Positions 1 through 7,962 of a DNA stretch of 39,419 bases are shown here, piece by piece. Each line of letters begins with the position of its first letter. The stretch's first letter is position 1. The position numbers and the translations under genes are program-made. Origin of the DNA: Candidatus Onthenecus intestinigallinarum (lineage in GTDB: Bacteria > Bacillota > Clostridia > Christensenellales > Aristaeellaceae); the NCBI GenBank assembly GCA_018713325.1, contig DVFJ01000035.1, positions 1 through 39,419 on the forward strand, read 5' to 3'. The notes under the pieces were generated by a model that saw nothing but the letters and a program-made list of their open reading frames with translations, was not told the origin of the DNA and searched no databases.

Positions 1-2228
1 ATGTGGACGGTCAGCGCTGGCATCTGATCATCTACAGCAACGTGCGCGGTTTCGTACGCGACGACGAACTGCAGGCGCTCACTGAAGACGAGTCCAAGGC
101 CTATGAGGATAGCCTGAAGACGCCTGAGCCCGTCGCCACGCCCACGCCCGAGCCGACACCCACGCCCACCCCGGCGCCCACCGCCACGCCCTTGCCCACC
201 GCCACGCCGCTGCCCTTTGAGGGCTATGCCTACACGACGATGGACAACGTCGTCCTGCGCGGCAATCCCTCCGACGGCGCGTCCATTGAGTACGTCATCG
301 AGGATACGAACAGCGTCGTCTACGTCGTGGGCCAGTCGTATGTCGACGGCCAGCAGTGGCACCTCACGCGCTATGAGAACCGCTGGGGCTACATCCACAA
401 CAGCCAGCTGCGCTTCATGACCTACGACGAGGTGCAGGCCTACCTGCAAAGCCTCGTCACGCCCACCCCGGCGCCGCTCTCCACGCCGCAGCCGGTCAAC
501 TCCAACAGCCCCAGCAGCTATGCCGTCACGACTGCCGACAAGGTCAACATGCGCAGAGACGCCGGCATGGATGCCTCCGTGCAGACGGTGCTGTCCAAGA
601 ACTCGCTGTTGCTCGTGCTGGGCAGTACGTCCAATGGAGGCTATACCTGGTATCGCGTCGACTACCGCGGCACCGTCGGCTATGTGCGCGGCGACTTCCT
701 GAAGGTCATGAGCATCGCCGAGCTGAACGCCTACCTGCAAAGCGGCGGAGGCAGCTCTTCGTCCGGCAGCGGCAACAACGTCGACTACACCGGCAATTAC
801 AACGGCAAGCCGCTGGCCACGATCAATCCCAACCTGAACGCCACCTGGACGACGCCGCGCCCGGGCATGCCCGACTACTCGACGGCTACGCCCATCCCGA
901 CGTCCACGCCCATCCCGACCGCCACGCCCAGCCCGTTTGGCACGGATGAGGACGACAATGGCGACCCGATCACCCTGCGCACGACGCAGAACAACGTCTC
1001 CGTGCTCTCCATCGCCAATGACGCGACCTCCGTACAGTCCTACATTTCCACCGCGGGCACGCAGGTGCAGGCGGCCCTGCAGATCACCGTGGACGGCCGC
1101 GTCTGGTACGAGGTCTCCTACAACGGCCGCACCGGCTATGTCGACAGCGCCTATGTCGATCCTGTCGCCACGCCCAGCCCGTCGGCCTCGGCCGCGCCTG
1201 TGACCGAGACGGAGTCCTCCGGCGCGCCGCTGCTCCTGCTGGGGCTGGGCGTCCTGCTCATCGGCGGCGCGGCGTCTGCCTACGGCTTCATCGTGCACCG
1301 CAACAACATCCGCAAGGAAGAGGAGCGTCAGCTTGCCCAGCGCCGCGCGCAGCAGCAACAGCAGCAGCGCCGTGCGCAGCAGCGTCCCGTCGATCCGAAC
1401 AGCACGCAACGCACGTCGACCGTTCGCCCACAGGGCGGCGCATTCCGTCCCGGCATGACCGGCTCCACCGGTCCCATGGGAGCGGCGCGACCGACCGGCG
1501 CGTCTAGTGCGACCGGTGCGACCGGTGCGGCCGGTACGATCGGCGCAGCCGGTGTGGCCGGCGCGGCCGGTGTGGCCGGCGCGGCCGGTGTGAATCGTGC
1601 GACCGGTGCGGCCGGTGCGACCGGTGCGGCTGGCACGCCGCGCCCGACCGGCATGACCGGTATGCCCCAGCGACCCGTCTCTCCGTCCGGCCCGGCTCGT
1701 CCGGCGCAGCCCAATCCCTATGCACGTCCGACCGGCGCGACCGGTGCGGCCGGTGCGACCGGCACAGCAGGCGTGGCCCCGCAGGTCACCCGCCCCACGC
1801 CGCCCAAGGCCCCGACCGGCGCGACCGGCGCGACCGGTACAGCAGGCGTGGCTCCGCAGGTCACCCGCCCCACGCCGCCCCAGGCCCCGACCGGTGCGAC
1901 CGGCGCGTCCGGTACGGCGGGCGCGGCTCCGCAGATTACCCGTCCCACGGCGCCCAAGGCCCCGACCGGCGCGACCGGTACAGCAGGCGTGGCCCCGCAG
2001 GTCACCCGCCCCACGCCGCCCAAGGCCCCGACCGGCGCGACCGGTGCGACCGGTGCGGCCGGTACAGCGGGCGTGGCCCCGCAGGTCACCCGCCCCACGC
2101 CGCCCAAGGCCCCGACCGGTGCGACCGGTGCGACCGGTGCGACCGGCGCGGCTGAGGTGACTGACGCCGAAGGTGCCGAGCACCGCCGTCGCCGTGCTCG
2201 GTCGACGGACCGTCCGCTCGACATGTAA
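1..2228 (+). CDS. SH3-repeat membrane protein with collagen-like tail (5' partial)
   Basis: The reading frame enters from the left edge: the GTG at position 3 lies inside an SH3-like repeat (DGQRWHL, matching a later DGQQWHL), so the real start and any signal peptide are outside the window. In order from position 3 I see a partial bacterial SH3-like domain, a Thr/Pro-rich linker (residues about 41-67), SH3-like domains near residues 73-140, 172-240 and 320-385, and a single hydrophobic segment near 409-431. After that come a basic, Gln-rich stretch ([10 protein letters not shown], then poly-Gln) and about 270 residues of Gly-X-Y triplets (GAT, GAA, GVA) mixed with Pro-rich units. SH3-like repeats usually bind cell-wall peptides. 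Acidic residues before and basic residues after the membrane segment predict that the collagen-like tail is cytoplasmic, which is odd. Function unknown; a cell-wall-sensing or scaffold role is an inference. Confidence 0.85.
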   Translation, partial: VDGQRWHLIIYSNVRGFVRDDELQALTEDESKAYEDSLKTPEPVATPTPEPTPTPTPAPTATPLPTATPLPFEGYAYTTMDNVVLRGNPSDGASIEYVIEDTNSVVYVVGQSYVDGQQWHLTRYENRWGYIHNSQLRFMTYDEVQAYLQSLVTPTPAPLSTPQPVNSNSPSSYAVTTADKVNMRRDAGMDASVQTVLSKNSLLLVLGSTSNGGYTWYRVDYRGTVGYVRGDFLKVMSIAELNAYLQSGGGSSSSGSGNNVDYTGNYNGKPLATINPNLNATWTTPRPGMPDYSTATPIPTSTPIPTATPSPFGTDEDDNGDPITLRTTQNNVSVLSIANDATSVQSYISTAGTQVQAALQITVDGRVWYEVSYNGRTGYVDSAYVDPVATPSPSASAAPVTETESSGAPLLLLGLGVLLIGGAASAYGFIVHRNNIRKEEERQLAQRRAQQQQQQRRAQQRPVDPNSTQRTSTVRPQGGAFRPGMTGSTGPMGAARPTGASSATGATGAAGTIGAAGVAGAAGVAGAAGVNRATGAAGATGAAGTPRPTGMTGMPQRPVSPSGPARPAQPNPYARPTGATGAAGATGTAGVAPQVTRPTPPKAPTGATGATGTAGVAPQVTRPTPPQAPTGATGASGTAGAAPQITRPTAPKAPTGATGTAGVAPQVTRPTPPKAPTGATGATGAAGTAGVAPQVTRPTPPKAPTGATGATGATGAAEVTDAEGAEHRRRRARSTDRPLDM

Positions 2229-2238
2229 CCCCACGCTC

Positions 2239-2273
2239 AAGGCCGGTCAGGCAACGCCTGGCCGGCCTTTTTT
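2239..2273 (+). terminator. Rho-independent terminator of the SH3/collagen-like gene
   Basis: The arms GGCCGGTCAGG and CCTGGCCGGCC pair with a short loop (one bulged T) and are followed by TTTTTT, 11 bases after the stop codon. Confidence 0.85.
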
Positions 2274-2293
2274 CGCCTTTGGTGACATCGTTA

Positions 2294-2322
2294 CGGTTTA
2301 GGGGCGCAGCCTGTCCTATAAT
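2294..2322 (+). promoter_or_regulatory. Putative promoter of trxA
   Basis: A perfect -10 hexamer TATAAT lies at 2317-2322, 62 bases before the trxA ATG. The hexamer at the expected -35 spacing (CGGTTT, 2294-2299) is poor, so only the -10 is convincing. Confidence 0.45.
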
Positions 2323-2384
2323 GAATCCATCAAGAGGACGCCGCAGCCCGATTGCTGACGGCGGTGCAGAAGGAGGCGCGTCAT

Positions 2385-2696
2385 ATGGTCATGACGATTA
2401 CCAAGGAAAACTTTCAGCAGGAGGTCCTGCACAGCGACCGTCCCGTGCTGCTCGACTTCCACGCCGTGTGGTGCGGCCCGTGCCGCATGCTCTCCCCCAT
2501 CGTGGACGAAGTCGCACGCGAGCGCACGGACGTCAAGGTCGGCAAGGTCGACATCGACGCACAGCCAGAGCTGGCGGCAGCCTTTCGCGTATTCAGCGTG
2601 CCGACGCTTGCCGTCGTGCAGGGCGGCAAGATCGTCGCTCAGAGCGCGGGCGCTCGGCCCAAGAGCCAGGTGCTGGCAATGCTGCCCAGCGCCTGA
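2385..2696 (+). CDS. trxA: Thioredoxin
   Basis: A 103-residue cytoplasmic thioredoxin. The active site WCGPC is at residues 29-33, preceded by the usual beta-strand (VLLDFHAVW) and followed by the conserved proline region FSVPTLAVV. The family reduces protein disulfides using electrons from thioredoxin reductase, whose gene is not in the window. I chose the ATG at 2385 because AGGAGG at 2371-2376 sits 8 bases upstream; an in-frame TTG at 2352 would add 11 unconserved residues. It is a single-gene unit between two terminators, so there is no operon context. Length and motifs are standard. Confidence 0.95.
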   Translation: MVMTITKENFQQEVLHSDRPVLLDFHAVWCGPCRMLSPIVDEVARERTDVKVGKVDIDAQPELAAAFRVFSVPTLAVVQGGKIVAQSAGARPKSQVLAMLPSA

Positions 2697-2717
2697 TCTG
2701 GCAGACAGTACAAAAAT

Positions 2718-2750
2718 TCCCCCGGGGAAAGACCTCCCCGGGGGATTCCT
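2718..2750. terminator. Bidirectional terminator between trxA and the sulfatase
   Basis: Perfect 10-bp arms TCCCCCGGGG (2718-2727) and CCCCGGGGGA (2736-2745) lie between the convergent gene ends. On the plus strand TTCCTTT follows. On the minus strand the next bases read ATTTTTG, giving the better U-run for the sulfatase operon. Confidence 0.85.
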
Positions 2751-4268
2751 TTACAGTCCGTTGCGCCCGTAGCCCGCGCCGTTTCCGTCGTTGAACCAGT
2801 AGGGCCGGTCCTCGCGCCGGTAGAACACCGTGCGCAGCAGGTTCGGCTCCTCGCGCAGCCTCGCCTCCAGCTCGTCGCGCACCTGCGCATAGGCCGGGTC
2901 GGCGTACAGGTTGGTGAACTCGTAGGGGTCCTTCTCCAGATCGTACAGCTCACGGAAGATGGGCGTGCCGTCCGTGACCTCAAAGCCCTTGGCGTTGACG
3001 CACAGCTTGATGTGCCCCTTGACGATCGCCACGCGCCCTTCGCACGAGGAGAGCACGACGTCGCGCCCGCCTGCGGCCACGACCTCATCCAGCGGTTTGC
3101 CGTCGATTCCCTGCGGCGTCTCGGCGCCGCCCATGCCCAGCAGCGTGGGGAACACATCCATGCTCGACACGCGCTCCGGGATATTCCGGCGCGCCTTCTG
3201 TCCCGGATGGTGCACCACCAGCGGCACGCGCAGCACGTCGTCATACACGGCGCTGTTCTTCCCCCACAGGCTGTGGTTGCCCATCATGTCGCCGTGGTCG
3301 GCGGTGAAGACGATGTACAGATCGTCGCCCCAGATCGACTCGGCCTTCTCGATGATGCGCTGGATGTAGTCGTCGATCTGCACGATGTTCGCGTAGTACT
3401 TACGCCGCCAGGCGCGCCAGTATGCCTCCGTGTAGTTCTTCTGCGCGCCGTCCACGGCATTGCCGCCGCCCTCCGGGCCCGGCCCGATGCCGTAGTAGCT
3501 CATGCGGTTGTGCTTGGTCTCGTCCTCCCACTCGCCCTCGCGCCAGCGGCGCGGGATGTCCCGGTCCATGTCCACCCGCGCCTCGTATTCGCCGGGCGCG
3601 TCCATCGGATAGTGCGGGCCGGAAAAGCTGACCCACATGAAGTGCGGCTGGTCGGCGCTGCAGCGATCCAGGTAGTCCAGCGCCTTCTGACCGGTCCAGG
3701 AGTCGGGGTGCGTCTCCTTCGGATTCGGGAAATCCGCCAGCTCGCCGGGCACCTTGTCCTGCACGAAGCGGCGGCGGTACTCCGCCAGCAGGCCCTTGCG
3801 CTCCATCTCCTGGGAGTAGTCGTCGTAGTACCACAGGGAGATGTTCTTGTCGTCCTGCAAATCCAGGTGGTCCATGCCCAGCGCCCTGTAATACACCTTG
3901 AAGTGCTCGTACTCCTGCGTCAGGTAGGGGCGCACGGCCGGGTACGGGCAGGGCACGAAGTGGCACTTGCCGTGCAGCGAGGTCGTGTAGCCGCTCTGGC
4001 GCAGGCAGGTGAACAGGTTGGGCAGCTGCAGCGGCAGCGAGGCGCCAAAGTTGTTGCTGATGCAGCCGTTGTTGTGCGGCATCAGGCCCGTCATCCACGT
4101 ACAGCGCGCGGGCAGGCACACGGGGCTGGCGGAATAGGCGGTCTCATAGACGTCCGAGCGCGCCATCAGGCCGCGCAGCCCGGGCAGCTCATAGGGCAGC
4201 GAGGGACTGTAGACGGTATCCAGGTGCTGCTCGTCCGTGGTGATGAACAGGATGGACGGCTTGCCCAT
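2751..4268 (-). CDS. Cys-type sulfatase (arylsulfatase family)
   Basis: A 505-residue member of the alkaline-phosphatase-superfamily sulfatases, which hydrolyse sulfate esters. The N-terminal strand ILFITTDEQ carries the metal-site aspartate D12, and C51-L-P-A-R55 matches the C-x-P-x-R signature whose Cys is oxidised to formylglycine. A later TADHGDMMG supplies metal ligands. The ATG at 4268 is preceded by AGGAGG 9 bases upstream; an in-frame upstream ATG would add 16 residues from the leader. No signal peptide is visible, so it probably acts on imported sulfated sugars in the cytoplasm. It is the last gene after two permeases and a binding protein, which suggests desulfation of the imported glycan. 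The exact substrate (host mucin, glycosaminoglycan or algal) cannot be told. No maturase gene is in the window. Confidence 0.92.
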   Translation of the reverse strand: MGKPSILFITTDEQHLDTVYSPSLPYELPGLRGLMARSDVYETAYSASPVCLPARCTWMTGLMPHNNGCISNNFGASLPLQLPNLFTCLRQSGYTTSLHGKCHFVPCPYPAVRPYLTQEYEHFKVYYRALGMDHLDLQDDKNISLWYYDDYSQEMERKGLLAEYRRRFVQDKVPGELADFPNPKETHPDSWTGQKALDYLDRCSADQPHFMWVSFSGPHYPMDAPGEYEARVDMDRDIPRRWREGEWEDETKHNRMSYYGIGPGPEGGGNAVDGAQKNYTEAYWRAWRRKYYANIVQIDDYIQRIIEKAESIWGDDLYIVFTADHGDMMGNHSLWGKNSAVYDDVLRVPLVVHHPGQKARRNIPERVSSMDVFPTLLGMGGAETPQGIDGKPLDEVVAAGGRDVVLSSCEGRVAIVKGHIKLCVNAKGFEVTDGTPIFRELYDLEKDPYEFTNLYADPAYAQVRDELEARLREEPNLLRTVFYRREDRPYWFNDGNGAGYGRNGL

Positions 4269-4300
4269 CTTCGAATGCCTCCTTCTGTGCGGCGCAGGCT

Positions 4301-4327
4301 GGGCGCGGGAGCTCATCCCCCGCGCCC
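4301..4327 (-). promoter_or_regulatory. Intercistronic hairpin between binding-protein and sulfatase genes
   Basis: Perfect 9-bp GC arms GGGCGCGGG (4301-4309) and CCCGCGCCC (4319-4327) lie in the 66-base gap and end 32 bases before the sulfatase start. No U-run follows on the minus strand, so it looks like an mRNA-stabilising or partly terminating hairpin rather than a full terminator. Confidence 0.6.
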
Positions 4328-4334
4328 TGACCCC

Positions 4335-5897
4335 TTATTCCGCGATCGTGTTGGCCATGTAGCGGTCGTAGGCGCTCTGCATGGCGTCCAGCGCCTCCTG
4401 CAGGCCCATGCCCTCGACGGTGCTGACAAAGGTATCCCAGTTGTCCAGGGGCTCCGTGCCCACGATGAACTTGAGCACCATCTCGTCCACATAGGTGTCG
4501 ATGTCGCTCATCACGCGGGTCTTGGTCTCGGTCTCGTCGGCGTTCAGGCTGATATTGGGCAGGTACAGCGCGCTGTCCAGCAGCGGATCGTCGTCATAGA
4601 GCATGCGGATGGCCGTCGCTTCCGGCGACTTGAGCAGGTTGGCATGGCAGACGGTGTCGCTATAGGCGTGGGAAGCGGCGTTGTGCATCTTGAAGTAGTA
4701 GTTCAGGCCCTCCTGAGAGATGCCGTTGTAGTCCCACATGACGGGCAGGTACTGATGTACGCCGTCAACGATCTCGTAGTTCAGGCCCTCGATGCCCCAG
4801 TTGGCCAGCTCGATGCCCGGCTCGGTGTACAGGAAGTTGAGCCACTGCACGGCCAGCTCCGGCTGCTCGCAGGTGCTGGAGACGACGACCATGCCATAGT
4901 TCAAGTCCTTGCTGACCAGGCTGGCCTGATAGCCGTCCCAATGCAGGAACTGATCCTCTGTCTGGCGCGGATAGGGCGTGGACAGCACGGTGTAGCCCTC
5001 GGCCTCGCCGAAGTTGTACGCGGCAACGATGGGCTTGTCATACGTGCCGATCTCGCCCAGCGCAAACATCGTGTCGACATTGCTCTGGCTGATGAAGTCC
5101 TTGGAGATGTAGCCCTTGGCATACCAGTCGTGCATGAGCGTCAAGTACTCGCGGAAGCCGTCCTGCACCTGGCCGTACTTGACCTGGCCATCCTCCTGAT
5201 AGAAGTCCTCGCGCAGGCCGAAGGCGCCAATGAACTTCTCCTCATAGCCGTCGGCGGCGAGCATGTAGGGCGTGATGCCGGCGGCGAGCATCTTCTCAAA
5301 GAGCGCATCCCAGTCGTCAATGGTGGCGGGCACCTCCGTCACGCCCACCTGGTCGAGCACCTCCTGCTTGAGCACCAGGCGCATCCAGGCGGGATTGGGC
5401 GTGTGGAAGATGCGGTAGAACGCGCTGATCGTGCCGTCGCTGTCCGTGGCCTCGCGCCAGATGCTCTCGTCGGAGGTGATGACCTCCCAGTACTCGGGCG
5501 CGTAGTCGGGCAGGTACGGCGCCAGGTCGATGAAGTAGCCGTCCAGCACGCCCTGGTAGGTGCCGTCGGCGTACAGCTGCGCGTTGATGATGATGTCAGG
5601 GATGTCGCCGGAGACGAGCAGCATGTTCAGCGTCTCCGCGGCGGCCGAGGTCGTGGGCGAGATGAACTCGACGTGCACGCCCGTCAGGCGCTCCAGCTCC
5701 TGGTTGTAGGGCGTCTCGTTCCAGTCGCTGATGTAGTCCTGCAGGTTCGCATCCATCGGGCAGAAGACGGTGAGCGTGGCGGTCTCGCCCTCGGGCACCA
5801 GGCGCGTCGAGGACGCGTCCGTCTCGGCCAGCGCGCCCGCGGGCATGCAGGCCGCCAGCAGCGACAGGACGAGCAGGAACAGGCAGAATCGTTTCAT
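4335..5897 (-). CDS. Extracellular sugar-binding protein of an ABC transporter
   Basis: A 520-residue solute-binding protein of the LplA/family-1 type. The N-terminus has Lys-Arg, a hydrophobic core and L14-A-A-C17, which fits a lipobox, so it is probably a lipoprotein held at the outer face of the membrane. An ALA-E site just after could instead allow signal peptidase I cleavage. The mature part shows the usual binding-protein pattern (MLLVSGDIPDIII near the start, aromatic-rich middle, C-terminal helices). AGGAGG lies 7 bases before the ATG. It follows the two permease genes in the same direction and precedes the sulfatase, so the ligand is likely a sulfated oligosaccharide. The ligand itself cannot be read from sequence. 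Confidence 0.92.
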   Translation of the reverse strand: MKRFCLFLLVLSLLAACMPAGALAETDASSTRLVPEGETATLTVFCPMDANLQDYISDWNETPYNQELERLTGVHVEFISPTTSAAAETLNMLLVSGDIPDIIINAQLYADGTYQGVLDGYFIDLAPYLPDYAPEYWEVITSDESIWREATDSDGTISAFYRIFHTPNPAWMRLVLKQEVLDQVGVTEVPATIDDWDALFEKMLAAGITPYMLAADGYEEKFIGAFGLREDFYQEDGQVKYGQVQDGFREYLTLMHDWYAKGYISKDFISQSNVDTMFALGEIGTYDKPIVAAYNFGEAEGYTVLSTPYPRQTEDQFLHWDGYQASLVSKDLNYGMVVVSSTCEQPELAVQWLNFLYTEPGIELANWGIEGLNYEIVDGVHQYLPVMWDYNGISQEGLNYYFKMHNAASHAYSDTVCHANLLKSPEATAIRMLYDDDPLLDSALYLPNISLNADETETKTRVMSDIDTYVDEMVLKFIVGTEPLDNWDTFVSTVEGMGLQEALDAMQSAYDRYMANTIAE

Positions 5898-5942
5898 GGC
5901 TATACCTCCTATTTTTGTACCGGATTGCTCCGGCGAGTTTCA

Positions 5943-6815
5943 TCAGCCCTTGACCGAGCCGAGCATCACGCCCTTGACAAAGAACTTCTGTACAAAGGGA
6001 TAGACGACGAGGATCGGCACGATCGACACGACGATCACGGCGTACTTGGTCAGCTCCTTGAGGTAGATGGCGTTGGCGTCCTCGGTGGTGCCGGCCGCGC
6101 CGTCAAAGAGCAGGATGTCGCGCACGAACATCTGCAGCGGGTACAGGCCGGTATCGGTCAGGTAGATCATGGCGGTGAACCAGCTGTTCCAGTGCTCCAC
6201 CGCATAGAACAGCAGCATGACGGCCATGGTCGCCTTGCACACGGGCACGTAGATCTGGCACAGGATGCGCAGATCGCTTGCGCCATCCAGATAGGCCGAC
6301 TCCTGCAGCTCGTCCGGCACGGCCGCGAAGGACGTGCGCATGACGATCAGGTTCCACGTGTTGATCGCCACCGGCAGCACGATCGCCCAGCGGGTGTTGA
6401 GCATGCCCAGCCCCTTGACCAGCATGAACGTGGGGATGATGCCGACATTAAAGTACATTGTAAAGACGAACAGGAACACAAAAAGTTTGCGCATCGGCCA
6501 TCCCGTGCGCGCCAGCGCGTATGCGCCCAGCGAGGTGAGCACGATGTTGATCGCCGTGCCCACGAGCACGTAGAAGAGCGTGTTGCCGTAGCCGATCAGG
6601 ATGTTGGGGTTGTTGAACACCGTCTGATAGCCGCGCAGGGAGTATCCCGTGGGCCACAGCAGCGCGCCGCGGTGGCGGATGAGCTGCACGGGATCGCTGA
6701 AGGAGGCCGCCAGCACGTGGATGCAGGGATACAGACACAGCAGCGCCACAAGCGTGATGATCGCGTAGTTGAGCGCGGTCAGGCTGCGCTGGGGCAGGTC
6801 GCGTTTTTCGATCAT
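5943..6815 (-). CDS. Sugar ABC transporter permease, LplC/YtcP type
   Basis: A 290-residue membrane protein with about six hydrophobic segments, the first at residues 14-37. The inner-membrane permease signature that contacts the ATPase is present as ESAYLDGASDLRI...VP. The family-typical C-terminus VQKFFVKGVMLGSVKG identifies the LplC/YtcP branch. The ATG at 6815 has GGAGGG 7 bases upstream, and only 16 bases separate it from the preceding permease gene, so the two are co-transcribed. It should pair with the 6832-7776 product. No ATP-binding subunit is encoded in the operon; this family usually borrows a shared MsmK-type ATPase encoded elsewhere, which is an inference here. Confidence 0.93.
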   Translation of the reverse strand: MIEKRDLPQRSLTALNYAIITLVALLCLYPCIHVLAASFSDPVQLIRHRGALLWPTGYSLRGYQTVFNNPNILIGYGNTLFYVLVGTAINIVLTSLGAYALARTGWPMRKLFVFLFVFTMYFNVGIIPTFMLVKGLGMLNTRWAIVLPVAINTWNLIVMRTSFAAVPDELQESAYLDGASDLRILCQIYVPVCKATMAVMLLFYAVEHWNSWFTAMIYLTDTGLYPLQMFVRDILLFDGAAGTTEDANAIYLKELTKYAVIVVSIVPILVVYPFVQKFFVKGVMLGSVKG

Positions 6816-6831
6816 GGCTTTTCCCTCCCCC

Positions 6832-7776
6832 TCACCACAGGCTGTTGCCCGTCACGCGCCGGCTGAATGCGTTGGCGCTCACGAGGATGACCAGGTTGAC
6901 CACGGAGTTGAACAGGCCGACCGCCGCGCCGTAGCTGTAGTCCATCTCCGACAGGCCGCGCCGGTACACGTAGCTGGAGATGACGTCCGCCGTCTCGTAG
7001 GTCGCGGGGCTGTACAGCAGGATCACCTTGTCAAAGCCCACGAGCATCATGCGGCCCACGCGCATGATCAGCTGCACGACGATGACGGGCATGAGCGCGG
7101 GCAGGTTCACGTGCCAGATGCGCTGCAGGCGGCCCGCGCCGTCGATGGCGGCGGCCTCGTGCAGCGAAGGGTCGACGCCCGTGAGCGTGGCCAGGTAGAT
7201 GATCGTGCCCCAGCCGACGTTTTGCCAGATGTCGGAGGCGACGAAGACCGTGCGGAAGTAGCGCGGGTTGGCCAGCAGGCTCGTGCGCTCCATGCCCAGC
7301 ATGGCCAGCACGTCGTTGATCAGGCCGTCCGACTCGCAAAACTCCGCCAGCAGGCCGCACACGACGACGATGGAGATGAAGTGCGGCATGTACGTGACCG
7401 TCTGGATGACGTTCTTATAGCGGTTGTCGGCCATCTGATGGATCATCAGGGCAAAGACGATGGACGAGGTGAACGCAAAGGCGATCTGGTACAGGTTGAT
7501 CAGCAGCGTGTTGCGGATGACGCGCCAGGCGTAGACGCCGCCGAGAAACTCCGCAAAGTTGTCCAGGCCGACGAAGCGGCTGCCGGCGATGCCGCGCATG
7601 GGCTTGTAGTCCTGAAACGCGATGACCGCATAGTACATGCCCGCATAGTGAAAGATGACGTAGTAGAGCACGACCGGAATCAGCATCAGATAGATGTACT
7701 TATAGCGCTTCATCCGCTTGAGCAGCGGATGGTTGTTACGCGCTGGCGCCTGAAGCGCCCTGGCAGGGCCCGTCAT
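6832..7776 (-). CDS. Sugar ABC transporter permease, LplB/YteP type
   Basis: A 314-residue permease, first gene of the sulfatase transport operon. It has a basic N-terminus (KRMKRYKY), a first membrane segment IYLMLIPVVLYYVIF, the LplB-typical AFQDYKP and FVGLDNF motifs, TYMPHFISIVVV, and the ATPase-contact loop EAAAIDGAG...LP, ending in GNSLW as is common in the family. I placed the start at the ATG at 7776 (AGGAAG 8 bases upstream). The frame stays open upstream, but that extension runs through the promoter region and into the terminator stem of the regulator gene. It probably forms a heterodimer with the 5943-6815 product. Confidence 0.93.
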   Translation of the reverse strand: MTGPARALQAPARNNHPLLKRMKRYKYIYLMLIPVVLYYVIFHYAGMYYAVIAFQDYKPMRGIAGSRFVGLDNFAEFLGGVYAWRVIRNTLLINLYQIAFAFTSSIVFALMIHQMADNRYKNVIQTVTYMPHFISIVVVCGLLAEFCESDGLINDVLAMLGMERTSLLANPRYFRTVFVASDIWQNVGWGTIIYLATLTGVDPSLHEAAAIDGAGRLQRIWHVNLPALMPVIVVQLIMRVGRMMLVGFDKVILLYSPATYETADVISSYVYRRGLSEMDYSYGAAVGLFNSVVNLVILVSANAFSRRVTGNSLW

Positions 7777-7825
7777 GTTTCCCACTTCCTTTTGCCCGAC
7801 GCGCGGCCGGCTGATTTGTGCATTC

Positions 7826-7855
7826 AGCATATCCCAATGCAGTGTGCGTGTGCAA
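7826..7855 (-). promoter_or_regulatory. Putative promoter of the permease-sulfatase operon
   Basis: On the minus strand TTGCAC (7850-7855) and TATGCT (7826-7831) are 18 bases apart, about 50 bases before the first permease start. A TTGACA at 7858-7863 has no good -10 at normal spacing. Two copies of GAATGCA (on the minus strand) flank the promoter at 7865-7871 and 7819-7825 and could be regulator sites. Confidence 0.5.
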
Positions 7856-7890
7856 CATGTCAAATGCATTCGGCTTTGCAGGACGCAAAA

Positions 7891-7933
7891 CAGGGGGATT
7901 TGCAAAACCGAAACCGCTTTGCAAATCCCCCTG
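7891..7933 (-). terminator. Terminator of the AraC-type regulator gene
   Basis: Perfect 16-bp arms (7891-7906 and 7918-7933, core GGGGGATTTGCAAA) with an 11-base loop are followed on the minus strand by TTTTGCG. It lies 30 bases past the regulator stop and just upstream of the permease-operon promoter, so it should insulate the two. Confidence 0.8.
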
Positions 7934-7962
7934 CACCCCTTGCGCCGCCTGCATTTTTCACC

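Noticed and set aside
1500..2150. Possible CRISPR array because of repeated GACCGG-rich units
   Set aside because: The repeats are in frame, differ by whole codons, have no unique spacers and encode Gly-X-Y triplets.
7858..7863. TTGACA as -35 of the permease-sulfatase operon
   Set aside because: No acceptable -10 lies 16-19 bases away; TTGCAC at 7850-7855 with TATGCT fits better.
7907..7922. CcpA (cre)-like sequence near CGAAACCGCTTTGC
   Set aside because: It misses the outer conserved bases of the cre consensus and lies in the loop of the terminator hairpin at 7891-7933.
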